The notes beneath the pieces are model-generated. The model did not search any database and had not been told where the DNA came from. It saw nothing but the letters and a program-made list of their open reading frames with translations. The position numbers and the translations under genes were made by a program. A stretch of DNA of 5,396 nucleotides from Actinomycetota bacterium (GTDB lineage Bacteria > Actinomycetota > Actinomycetes > Actinomycetales > Microbacteriaceae): the NCBI GenBank assembly GCA_009704225.1, contig WLEN01000058.1, forward strand, positions 1-5,396, given 5' to 3'. Positions 1 to 5,396 of this stretch are shown one piece after another (positions within the stretch are counted from its first letter, which is position 1; every line of letters starts with the position of its first letter).

Positions 1-402
1 ATCACTCTGACCGGTAAAGGAAACAAACAGCGCATTGTTCCGGTCGGTCGTTTTGCCCGCGAGGCGCTCGATGCGTATCTTGTGCGCGGTCGACCCGCGC
101 TCTTGGCCAAAGGACGCGGTACGCCGGCACTTTTCCTCGGCGCTCGTGGCGCCGCGCTGTCCCGACAAAACGTTTTTCTCATCATTCGAGCGGCGGCGGT
201 AAGGGCCGACATCACGTCGACGATTTCCCCCCACACCCTTCGCCACTCGTGCGCAACTCATCTGTTGCGGGGTGGCGCCGACATTCGTGTCGTTCAAGAG
301 ATGTTGGGGCACGCGTCGGTTGCGACTACGCAGATTTACACGCTCGTCACCAGGGATGCTCTGACCGAGGCCTATCGCACTTCTCATCCGAGGGCGCGGT
401 AA
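1..402 (+). CDS. xerD: Tyrosine recombinase XerD, C-terminal part (5' end outside window)
   Basis: The open frame runs from base 1 to a TAA at 400-402 and encodes the last 133 residues of a tyrosine recombinase. Xer proteins usually have about 300 residues, so the core-binding domain and the first catalytic arginine lie upstream of the window. The visible catalytic set is intact, in fragment numbering: the beta-hairpin lysine region GKGNK (5-9), HTLR with His78 and Arg81, LGH with His104, and the nucleophile Tyr113 in TQIYT. The protein ends in SHPRAR, the typical Xer tail. In the family, XerC and XerD act at dif with FtsK to resolve chromosome dimers in the cytoplasm. I prefer XerD over XerC because of the TQIYTLVT motif and the position just upstream of parA-scpA-scpB, as in other actinobacteria. 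XerC cannot be fully excluded from the C-terminal half alone. The frame is undamaged to its stop. Confidence 0.9.
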   Translation: MTLTGKGNKQRIVPVGRFAREALDAYLVRGRPALLAKGRGTPALFLGARGAALSRQNVFLIIRAAAVRADITSTISPHTLRHSCATHLLRGGADIRVVQEMLGHASVATTQIYTLVTRDALTEAYRTSHPRAR

Positions 403-422
403 ATCCGCACGGTATTCACCGT
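396..422. repeat. Two adjacent short inverted repeats in the xerD-parA gap
   Basis: Two small dyads sit side by side. GCGG (396-399) and CCGC (405-408) flank a 5-base spacer, and ACGGT (409-413) and ACCGT (418-422) flank a 4-base spacer. The first overlaps the xerD stop codon and the second shares its last T with the -10-like hexamer before parA. They could be an operator or a weak terminator for xerD. The stems are only 4-5 bp and no T-run follows, so an intrinsic terminator is not supported, and chance occurrence is possible. Confidence 0.25.
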
Positions 423-434
423 AGAATTGTGCCG
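422..434 (+). promoter_or_regulatory. -10 element of a probable leaderless promoter for the parA operon
   Basis: The hexamer TAGAAT (422-427) matches the actinobacterial housekeeping -10 pattern TANNNT. It is followed by six bases and then the GTG start of parA at 434. Transcription normally begins about 6-7 bases after the -10, which places the first transcribed base on or next to the G of the start codon, giving a leaderless mRNA. The lack of any Shine-Dalgarno before 434 agrees with this. No good -35 is seen at the expected distance (sequence around 398-404 matches TTGACA poorly), which is common for such promoters. Confidence 0.6.
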
Positions 435-1270
435 TGACCGCCTTTCCCGTGCCCCAGCCGTTGACCTCACATGGTCCGGCGCGCGTGATTTCACTGTGCA
501 ACCAAAAAGGTGGAGTCGGCAAGACAACAACCGCGATTTCGCTCGCTGGTGCGCTCGCCGAGGTCGGCCGAAAAGTTCTCGTTGTTGACTTTGACCCGCA
601 AGGGGCTTTGACCGCGGGACTCGGGGCCACCGCCCATGATGGTCCGACCATATACAACCTGCTTGTCCCCGACAAGGCGGTCGATTCAAGTCGCTCACCG
701 CTGACAACCCGTGACGTGATTCAGGCGACATCGATCGAAAACATCCACATCCTCCCGGCGAACATCGACCTAGCCGCGGCTGAAGTGCAGCTAGTGAACG
801 AGGTCGCCCGTGAGCACGTACTTGCCGACATCTTGAAGCCCGTGCTCGCCGATTACGACGTTGTCCTCATTGACTGCCAGCCGTCGCTCGGACTGTTGAC
901 CGTGAACGCGTTGACCGCGAGCCACGGGGTGCTTATTCCGCTCGCGTGCGAGTTCTTCGCGTTGCGTGGCGTTGCCCTGTTGCTCGACACCATCGACAAG
1001 GTGAAGGCGCGACTTAACCCGTCGCTCGAACTCGACGGGATTCTCGCGACGATGTATGACCCGCGAACCCTGCACTCTGTCGAGGTGCTGGATCTGGTCA
1101 AGCAGAACCGACCCAAGGATGTTCTCAAGACCCTCATTCGACGCACCGTCAAGTTCCCGGACTCGACCGTCGCTGCAGCACCCATCACCACCTTCGCACC
1201 GGACCACCAAGCGGCCGAGTCGTACCGCGAACTTGCCCGAGAGCTGATTTCCCTTGGAAAGATCGCCTAG
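434..1270 (+). CDS. parA: ParA-family (MinD/ParA, Soj-like) ATPase next to scpAB
   Basis: This 278-residue protein is a full-length ParA/Soj-type P-loop ATPase, probably cytoplasmic and nucleoid-associated. The deviant Walker A KGGVGKTTT spans residues 25-33, with signature Lys25 and catalytic Lys30. The switch region reads DFDPQG, with Asp52, Asp54 and Gln56. The Walker B strand VVLID ends at Asp147, followed by QPSLG and the CEFFALRG segment usual in ParA. ATP-dependent dimers of such proteins bind DNA nonspecifically and position chromosomes or other cargo with a ParB-type partner. No parB or parS-like site is in the window. Actinobacteria generally carry the canonical parAB pair near the origin, so this is probably the second ParA-like copy linked to scpAB, like Rv1708 in Mycobacterium; its own role is less clear. 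GTG 434 is chosen because it lies just behind the -10. An in-frame GTG at 485 (residue 18) would also keep the whole ATPase fold. Confidence 0.92.
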   Translation: MTAFPVPQPLTSHGPARVISLCNQKGGVGKTTTAISLAGALAEVGRKVLVVDFDPQGALTAGLGATAHDGPTIYNLLVPDKAVDSSRSPLTTRDVIQATSIENIHILPANIDLAAAEVQLVNEVAREHVLADILKPVLADYDVVLIDCQPSLGLLTVNALTASHGVLIPLACEFFALRGVALLLDTIDKVKARLNPSLELDGILATMYDPRTLHSVEVLDLVKQNRPKDVLKTLIRRTVKFPDSTVAAAPITTFAPDHQAAESYRELARELISLGKIA

Positions 1271-2054
1271 TTCCGAGGACGGATTCCGCGTCAGCCTCGC
1301 GAATTTCGACGGACCCTTCGACCTTCTCATTTCGCTCATTTCGAAACACGAGATGGACATCACCGAGGTGAGTCTCGCTGCGGTGACGAGCGAATTCATC
1401 ACGTTCCTTCGTGACCTTGACGGAACGGCGGAACTCGATGCGGCCTCGGAATTCCTTGTTGTCGCCGCGACATTGCTCGACATGAAGATTGTGGGGCTCT
1501 TGCCCACCGGGGAATACGCCGACGCCGAAGACGTCGCCGTTCTCGAGGCGCGGGACATGTTGTTTGCGCGGCTTTTGCAATACCGCGCGTTCAAAGAGAT
1601 TTCGGTGTGGTTTTCGCAGCGCATCGAGCGCGAATCGGCTCGTCACCCTCGCGCAGTTCGACTCGAGGATAAGTTTCGCGAACGCACCCCGGAACTTGTC
1701 TGGACGACGTCAATTGAGGATTTCCATACCCTGGCCCTGTATGCGCTCGCGCCTCGCGAAATCCCGTTCGTCGGGCTCGAGCACCTTCACGCACCGCTCG
1801 TGTCGGTCCGTGAACAGGCGGCCATCGTTATCTCGATGATTCGCTCTACTCCGATGACGTTCCGGCAGATCATTGCGGGGGCCGACCAGAGAGGTGTGAT
1901 CGTTGCGCGATTCCTCGCAATCCTCGAGCTCTACCGTCAGTCGGCGGTCGCGTTTGAACAGATTGAACCGCTGGGCGAATTGACGGTGCGTTGGAGCGCC
2001 GAAACGTGGAACGACGAAAACCTTGTGACCTTGGGAGCCGAATATGGAAACTGA
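1254..2054 (+). CDS. scpA: Segregation and condensation protein A (kleisin of SMC complex)
   Basis: This 266-residue protein is within the normal length range for ScpA, the kleisin that bridges the SMC dimer heads and binds a ScpB dimer in the bacterial condensin. The hallmark N-terminal motif FDGPFDLL is at residues 18-25, followed by the SMC-neck-binding helical region. The C-terminal winged-helix domain, which contacts the other SMC head, spans roughly residues 185-262. The start is TTG at 1254. A frame stop at 1245-1247 rules out anything earlier, and the next ATG would remove the FDGPF motif. A weak purine stretch, GAGAG (1239-1243), precedes it by ten bases. The start lies inside the end of parA (17-nt overlap), so translation is probably coupled to parA. 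The next gene encodes its obligate partner ScpB. The smc gene is not in this window. Confidence 0.94.
   Translation: MERSPSSEDGFRVSLANFDGPFDLLISLISKHEMDITEVSLAAVTSEFITFLRDLDGTAELDAASEFLVVAATLLDMKIVGLLPTGEYADAEDVAVLEARDMLFARLLQYRAFKEISVWFSQRIERESARHPRAVRLEDKFRERTPELVWTTSIEDFHTLALYALAPREIPFVGLEHLHAPLVSVREQAAIVISMIRSTPMTFRQIIAGADQRGVIVARFLAILELYRQSAVAFEQIEPLGELTVRWSAETWNDENLVTLGAEYGN
2033..2037 (+). promoter_or_regulatory. Shine-Dalgarno of scpB
   Basis: GGGAG lies six bases before ATG 2044, inside the end of scpA. It supports this start, which overlaps scpA by 11 nt. Confidence 0.65.
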
Positions 2055-2598
2055 ACTTGAACGTCAACTCGAAGCAATTCTGATGGTCGCCGACGAACCG
2101 CAAAGCGTGGTGTCCCTCGCGACCGTCTTGGAACGACCAGTCACGGAAGTGAAGGCCGCCATAGCTCGGCTCGTTGCTGACTTCGACGGGGTCGCCGGAA
2201 CAGTTCAACGCGGGTTTGAATTGCGTGAAGTGGGCGGTGGTTGGCGAATTTACGTCCGAGAGACCTATGACGAGCTCGTTCGTGATGTGGTGTTGTCGCA
2301 GAACTCGACCAAACTGTCGCAACCCGCACTCGAAACCCTTGCGGTCATTGCCTACAAGCAGCCCGTGACTCGTTCGCAAGTTTCGGGAATTCGAGCAGTA
2401 AACGTCGATACCGTGATTCGAACGCTGGTCGGGCGTGGGCTCATTACCGAGGTCGGCACCGAGCCCGAGACGGGCGCAATTCTTTACGGCACCACCGATC
2501 TGCTCCTCACCAACCTCGGTGTCGATTCACTCGATCAACTTCCGCCCGTGTCGGAATTGCTCGATGACGGCTCTGCCGGTTTCGACGATGTCCACTGA
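2044..2598 (+). CDS. scpB: Segregation and condensation protein B (kite subunit of SMC complex)
   Basis: This 184-residue protein matches the size of ScpB, which dimerises and binds the middle of ScpA to regulate the SMC ring during chromosome condensation and segregation. Two winged-helix domains are expected at roughly residues 1-80 and 90-160. The diagnostic second-domain motifs are present: YKQPVTR at 104-110, then IRAVNVDTVIRTL and RGLI, and the ILYGTT turn at 146-151. The C-terminal tail, ending around DDGSAGFDDVH, is short and acidic, as is common. ATG 2044 has a good Shine-Dalgarno (GGGAG, six-base spacing) and overlaps the scpA stop by 11 nt, so the two partners are probably co-translated in fixed proportion. 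The stop at 2596-2598 lies within rluB. Nothing is missing or broken. Confidence 0.95.
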   Translation: METELERQLEAILMVADEPQSVVSLATVLERPVTEVKAAIARLVADFDGVAGTVQRGFELREVGGGWRIYVRETYDELVRDVVLSQNSTKLSQPALETLAVIAYKQPVTRSQVSGIRAVNVDTVIRTLVGRGLITEVGTEPETGAILYGTTDLLLTNLGVDSLDQLPPVSELLDDGSAGFDDVH

Positions 2599-3343
2599 CC
2601 GCCTTCAGAAAGTCCTCGCCGCGGCGGGCGTTGCGTCTCGACGCGCGAGCGAAATTCTCATCGCTCAGGGACGCGTCACGGTCAACGGTGAAACAGTCAC
2701 CGAACCGGGTTCCCGCGTTGACCCGGAAATCGATCGAATCACGGTCGACGGGGAACCAATCCAGTCCGATGTCAGCAAACGTTACGTGATGTTGAACAAG
2801 CCGACCGGCGTCGTATCCAGCCTCGCGGACGACCGTGGGCGACGCGACCTGCGCGATTTCGTTTCCGGATACGACGAGAGGCTTTTCAATGTCGGTCGTC
2901 TCGATTTTGAGACCTCCGGACTTCTCATTCTGACGAATGATGGTGATGCCGCCCACGTGCTCGCTCACCCGTCTTTCGAGGTTGCCAAGACCTATCTCGC
3001 CAAAGTTTCGGGGCTGGTGAAAGGGTCGACGTTGCGCGAGATGAAAGACGGAATCGAACTCGAGGACGGTCCGATTGCGGTCGACCGGGTCTCGATCATC
3101 GGAGAACCGTCTCGCGGTCAGACCCTCTTGGAAATCTCCCTGCATTCCGGGCGTAATCGCATCGTTCGACGCTTGTGTGAGGCAATCGGTCACCCTGTCA
3201 TCGAACTTCATCGCAAGAGTTTTGGGCCGCTCAGCCTTGGCTCGTTGTCCCTAGGTGACTCAAGAGACCTCACTAAGGTTGAAGTGGGGCAGGTGCTCGC
3301 TCTTGCCCGAGATTCCGACGGTGAGGAGGCGGCTCGTGTCTAA
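2588..3343 (+). CDS. rluB: 23S rRNA pseudouridine synthase, RsuA/RluB family
   Basis: This 251-residue protein is a pseudouridine synthase of the RsuA/RluB/RluE/RluF branch. An N-terminal S4 RNA-binding domain spans about residues 3-62 (RLQKVLAAAGVASRR, then GRVTVNG). The catalytic motif GRLDFETSGLL follows, with nucleophilic Asp106. KTYLAKVSG and GRNRIVRRL mark the rest of the catalytic core. Position after scpB is the usual place for RluB, which in E. coli isomerises U2605 of 23S rRNA; the exact target here is inferred. ATG 2588 is chosen because it gives the canonical MSTDRLQKVL start. In-frame starts at 2564 and 2435 would add residues encoded by scpB in another frame. No clear Shine-Dalgarno precedes 2588, so the 11-nt overlap with scpB suggests termination-reinitiation. 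An upstream start at 2564, with CGGAA seven bases before it, is a weaker alternative. Confidence 0.93.
   Translation: MSTDRLQKVLAAAGVASRRASEILIAQGRVTVNGETVTEPGSRVDPEIDRITVDGEPIQSDVSKRYVMLNKPTGVVSSLADDRGRRDLRDFVSGYDERLFNVGRLDFETSGLLILTNDGDAAHVLAHPSFEVAKTYLAKVSGLVKGSTLREMKDGIELEDGPIAVDRVSIIGEPSRGQTLLEISLHSGRNRIVRRLCEAIGHPVIELHRKSFGPLSLGSLSLGDSRDLTKVEVGQVLALARDSDGEEAARV
3324..3329 (+). promoter_or_regulatory. Strong Shine-Dalgarno deciding the tyrA start
   Basis: AGGAGG is a perfect anti-Shine-Dalgarno match, six bases before GTG 3336 and inside the last codons of rluB. It fixes the tyrA start at 3336 rather than at the upstream in-frame candidate 3255. It is the strongest ribosome site in the window. 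Confidence 0.85.
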
Positions 3344-4424
3344 CGCCCGTGTTTCCGGTCCAGTCCGAATTGTCGGAGCTGGACTACTCGGAACCTCCAT
3401 CGGATTGGTACTTCGCCGTCACGAAATCGACGTTTCTCTGGTTGATTCTTCTCCGACCGCGGTTGCGCTCGCGTCTCAATATGGAGCGGGACGTCCGGCG
3501 GCTGAGGGGGACGCACCGAAGTTGATTGTGGTAGCCGTCCCACCGGACGTTGTCGCTGATGTTGTCGAACGCGAACTGGGGGAATTCCCAGACGCGGTTG
3601 TCACCGACGTCACGAGCGTTAAGGGGTCGATTCTGGTTGACCTGCAGAGTCGAGGCGTTGACCTGTCGCGCTATGTCGGCTCTCACCCGATGGCGGGTCG
3701 CGAACGCGGGGGAGCAGTTTCTGCCCGTGCCGACATCTTCACGGGTCGCTCGTGGGTGGTTTGTCCTCGCCCAGATGCAGATGCAGATTCAGCCGCGGTC
3801 AATCGTGTTTCCGATCTCGTGATCGACTGTGGTGCAAATCTCGTTGAGATGTCGACAGCAGATCACGACTCCGCGGTGGCCCTGGTGAGCCACGTCCCGC
3901 AGATCGTGTCATCCGCGGTAGCGTCGAGCCTCATCGGCGCGCCCGATTCGTCGGTCGGCCTGGCGGGTGGCGGATTACGTGACATGACTCGCATTGCGTC
4001 GAGCGATCCGAGCCTGTGGATTCAAATACTCAGCGCCAATGCTGCCGACGTGACCGTTGTCTTGGAGGACGTTCGAGACCGAATCGATGCGGTGGTCACG
4101 GCATTGCGCAGTGGAACCCCGACCGCCGCTCTCGCGGACCTGTTGGCGTCCGGCAACACGGGAGTATCGCGCATTCCCGGAAAGCACGGTCGCAGTGCCC
4201 ATTTTGCGCACATCCTTGTTGTCATTGACGACCGCCCCGGACAATTGGCGAAATTGCTCGCCGATATCGGTGACCTCGGGGTCAACATGGAAGACCTCCG
4301 CCTCGAGCACTCGCCCGGCTCGGCGATTGGATTCGCCGAGGTTTCTGTGGTGCCAACAGCCGAAGAATCGTTAGTCCGTGAACTCGAAGCGCGCGGCTGG
4401 AGAATTGCGGGCGAGAGCCAGTGA
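3336..4424 (+). CDS. tyrA: Prephenate dehydrogenase with C-terminal ACT domain
   Basis: This 362-residue cytoplasmic enzyme is of the TyrA family, which oxidatively decarboxylates prephenate (to 4-hydroxyphenylpyruvate) or arogenate in tyrosine biosynthesis. A Rossmann NAD(P)-binding motif, GAGLLG, is at 14-19. DVTSVKGS and the active-site HPMAG motif (His117) follow. The helical dimerisation domain contains SHVPQ (His186) and GGLRDMTRIASSDPS (RDMTR at 215-219). An ACT domain, which in this family usually gives feedback control by an aromatic amino acid, covers about 289-355 (HILVVIDDRPGQLAKLL). Prephenate versus arogenate preference cannot be read from the sequence. GTG 3336 is set by the AGGAGG at 3324-3329 and overlaps rluB by 8 nt. 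Residues 147-152 (DADADS) come from a hexanucleotide repeat. In Mycobacterium tyrA lies elsewhere, so its place between rluB and cmk is informative for lineage. Confidence 0.94.
   Translation: MSNARVSGPVRIVGAGLLGTSIGLVLRRHEIDVSLVDSSPTAVALASQYGAGRPAAEGDAPKLIVVAVPPDVVADVVERELGEFPDAVVTDVTSVKGSILVDLQSRGVDLSRYVGSHPMAGRERGGAVSARADIFTGRSWVVCPRPDADADSAAVNRVSDLVIDCGANLVEMSTADHDSAVALVSHVPQIVSSAVASSLIGAPDSSVGLAGGGLRDMTRIASSDPSLWIQILSANAADVTVVLEDVRDRIDAVVTALRSGTPTAALADLLASGNTGVSRIPGKHGRSAHFAHILVVIDDRPGQLAKLLADIGDLGVNMEDLRLEHSPGSAIGFAEVSVVPTAEESLVRELEARGWRIAGESQ
3772..3789 (+). repeat. Three-copy hexanucleotide tandem repeat within tyrA
   Basis: CAGATG, CAGATG and CAGATT follow one another directly, and a further CAG follows at 3790-3792. 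The repeat is in frame and encodes alternating Asp-Ala at residues 147-150, then Asp-Ser, in the loop after the Rossmann segment ending in VVCPRP. Gain or loss of one unit would change the protein by two residues without a frameshift. Confidence 0.6.
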
Positions 4425-5083
4425 TCGTTGTCGCTATCGATGGACCGGCTGGCAGCGGGAAATCGAGCGTCGCACGGGCGGTTGCCGCGCAGATGGGTTT
4501 CGGCTTCTTGGACACCGGTGCGGAATATCGTGCGCTGACATGGTGGGCGCTCGAGCGGGACATCGATCTCTCGGACGAGGACGCCATCACAGGATTGCTG
4601 GACTCGTTTCCCTATTCGATCTCGCTAGACCCGACTCATGAACGTGTCGCAGTGGGGGATGTTGATGTGACCGAGTTGATTCGCGACCCGCGTATCAGCC
4701 TTGCCGTGAGCGCGGTCGCGCAACATCTGCGGGTGCGGGAATGGATGAAGACTTCCGCCCGTGAATTGGCTACCCGCTCGGGATTCGCTGGGGTCGTCGC
4801 CGAGGGCCGCGACATGACGACGGTCGTTTTCCCCGACGCTTCAGCCCGGATTCTCTTGACGGCCCGCGAAGAGGTTAGAATTGTCAGAAGGGCTGGCGAA
4901 TTCGCCGGCCGAGATCTCGCCGAAACGACCGCATCGGTTCGCGAGCGAGATGCCAAAGATTCGAACGTCGTTGACTTCTTTACCGCCGCTCCTGGCGTGA
5001 CAGTCGTCGATTCGTCGGACATCAATTTTTCGGACACCGTCTCGGCAATCGTCGACATTGTGCGAGCAGGGAGTGACGTATGA
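4421..5083 (+). CDS. cmk: Cytidylate kinase
   Basis: This 220-residue enzyme has the length of the bacterial CMP kinase family, which phosphorylates CMP and dCMP with ATP in the cytoplasm. The Walker A motif GPAGSGKS is at 8-15. The nucleotide-binding LDTGAEYRA is at 30-38, where most homologues have Met instead of Glu35. The [12 protein letters not shown] motif starts at 129, with Arg130 and Asp131. The lid-proximal ERDAKDS segment keeps Arg176 and Asp180, but Val183 stands where E. coli Cmk has Arg188, and the following usual Pro-Leu is Phe-Phe. These may be lineage-typical. GTG 4421 overlaps the tyrA stop by 4 nt (GTGA) with only a weak purine stretch upstream, so reinitiation after tyrA is likely. 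The end overlaps der by 4 nt. Adjacency of cmk and der is standard in actinobacteria. Confidence 0.94.
   Translation: MIVVAIDGPAGSGKSSVARAVAAQMGFGFLDTGAEYRALTWWALERDIDLSDEDAITGLLDSFPYSISLDPTHERVAVGDVDVTELIRDPRISLAVSAVAQHLRVREWMKTSARELATRSGFAGVVAEGRDMTTVVFPDASARILLTAREEVRIVRRAGEFAGRDLAETTASVRERDAKDSNVVDFFTAAPGVTVVDSSDINFSDTVSAIVDIVRAGSDV
5068..5073 (+). promoter_or_regulatory. Shine-Dalgarno of der
   Basis: AGGGAG lies six bases before ATG 5080, inside the last codons of cmk. It supports that start and the ATGA overlap. Confidence 0.65.
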
Positions 5084-5396
5084 GCGAGAACTACGAGGAC
5101 GACATCGGCGATCTCGTCGACCGAATGTCAGAACTTACAGACGCCGACGCTGCCCAGCGTGCCCAGGCACTCCGTCAAGGACTCGCGGACTACGACCTCG
5201 ATGACGAAGACATCTCGCTACTTGAGTCCCATCTCGGCGATACCGACGAGGTCATTGAACTTCCCGCACTTCCAGTCTTGGCGATTGTCGGTCGGCCCAA
5301 CGTCGGAAAGTCCGCGCTCGTAAATCGAATTCTTGGTCGTCGAGAAGCAGTGGTCGAAGACGTTCCCGGCGTCACCCGCGACCGTGTCACCTATAA
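5080..5396 (+). CDS. der: Ribosome-assembly GTPase Der (EngA), N-terminal part; 3' end outside window
   Basis: The frame is open from ATG 5080 to the window edge and gives 105 complete residues of a protein normally of 430-500. The first GTPase domain begins with the G1 loop GRPNVGKS at 71-78, then [22 protein letters not shown], with the switch I threonine at position 99. This is the signature of Der, the tandem-GTPase needed for 50S subunit assembly. The second GTPase domain and the KH-like domain are beyond the window. The first ~60 residues are an extension before the usual start of the domain. It is very acidic (20 Asp/Glu against 3 Arg and no Lys in residues 1-60). Actinobacterial Der proteins do carry such extensions, though their function is not known to me. 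The start is supported by AGGGAG six bases upstream and an ATGA overlap with cmk. Confidence 0.93.
   Translation, partial: MSENYEDDIGDLVDRMSELTDADAAQRAQALRQGLADYDLDDEDISLLESHLGDTDEVIELPALPVLAIVGRPNVGKSALVNRILGRREAVVEDVPGVTRDRVTY

Noticed and set aside
1..402. Integrase of a mobile element instead of a housekeeping Xer
   Set aside because: The sequence has the Xer C-terminal pattern ([13 protein letters not shown]), and the neighbours are the conserved chromosome-maintenance genes. No attachment site, tRNA or phage gene is present.
403..433. Intrinsic terminator after xerD
   Set aside because: The only stems are 4-5 bp and no T-run follows, so the gap fits a promoter better than a terminator.
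434..1270. parS-like sites or a parB gene that would make this a classical partition locus
   Set aside because: I found no match to the TGTTTCACGTGAAACA-type palindrome and no ParB-like frame. The neighbours are condensin genes.
791..1624. Long open frame on the minus strand (277 residues) opposite parA and scpA
   Set aside because: Its translation has no recognisable motif and it lies across two genes with clear family signatures. Long antisense frames are common in GC-rich DNA with this codon bias.
2435..2587. Upstream extension of rluB
   Set aside because: It would overlap most of the scpB C-terminal region in another frame. The added residues do not resemble an S4 protein, and the family start is at 2588.
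2507..3211. Minus-strand open frame of 234 residues opposite scpB and rluB
   Set aside because: It is a shadow of rluB codons, with no family motif, ribosome site or promoter.
3255..3335. Upstream extension of tyrA inside rluB
   Set aside because: The perfect AGGAGG fixes GTG 3336, and the extra residues are rluB codons read in another frame.

Overview
This window is a stretch of bacterial chromosome from an actinomycete, most likely a member of Microbacteriaceae or a related family of Micrococcales. Three things suggest this. The gene order xerD-parA-scpA-scpB-rluB-(tyrA)-cmk-der is the conserved actinobacterial order (Mycobacterium has xerD ... parA-like, scpA, scpB, rluB, cmk, engA/der). 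The tyrA gene between rluB and cmk recalls Micrococcales gene order (from memory, not searched). The base composition is moderately GC-rich (upper fifties percent by eye) with GTG and TTG starts. I see no mobile element, CRISPR array, tRNA or rRNA.

Layout: positions 1-402 are the 3' end of a tyrosine recombinase (XerD). A 31-bp gap (403-433) is the only intergenic space in the window. It holds a -10-like TAGAAT placed exactly six bases before the GTG of parA, which is the arrangement of a leaderless actinobacterial transcript. From 434 to the right edge there are seven co-directional genes in which every one of the six junctions overlaps: parA, scpA (17 nt overlap), scpB (11), rluB (11), tyrA (8), cmk (4) and der (4, cut off by the window edge). 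No terminator is visible, so this reads as one polycistronic unit with pervasive translational coupling.

Functionally the left half is chromosome maintenance: XerD resolves chromosome dimers, the ParA-type ATPase belongs to the segregation/positioning family, and ScpA and ScpB are the kleisin and kite subunits of the SMC condensin. The right half is ribosome and metabolic housekeeping: RluB modifies 23S rRNA, Der is a 50S assembly GTPase, Cmk recycles CMP/dCMP, and TyrA with a C-terminal ACT domain makes the tyrosine precursor.

This is a conserved housekeeping region, and I do not see an undescribed system. The points worth a second look are fine-scale: the leaderless promoter, the fully overlapping operon, a TTG start for scpA, a ParA without a neighbouring ParB, a Cmk lacking a usual nucleotide-binding arginine, an in-frame hexanucleotide repeat in tyrA, a strong Shine-Dalgarno unique to tyrA, and a strongly acidic N-terminal extension on Der.
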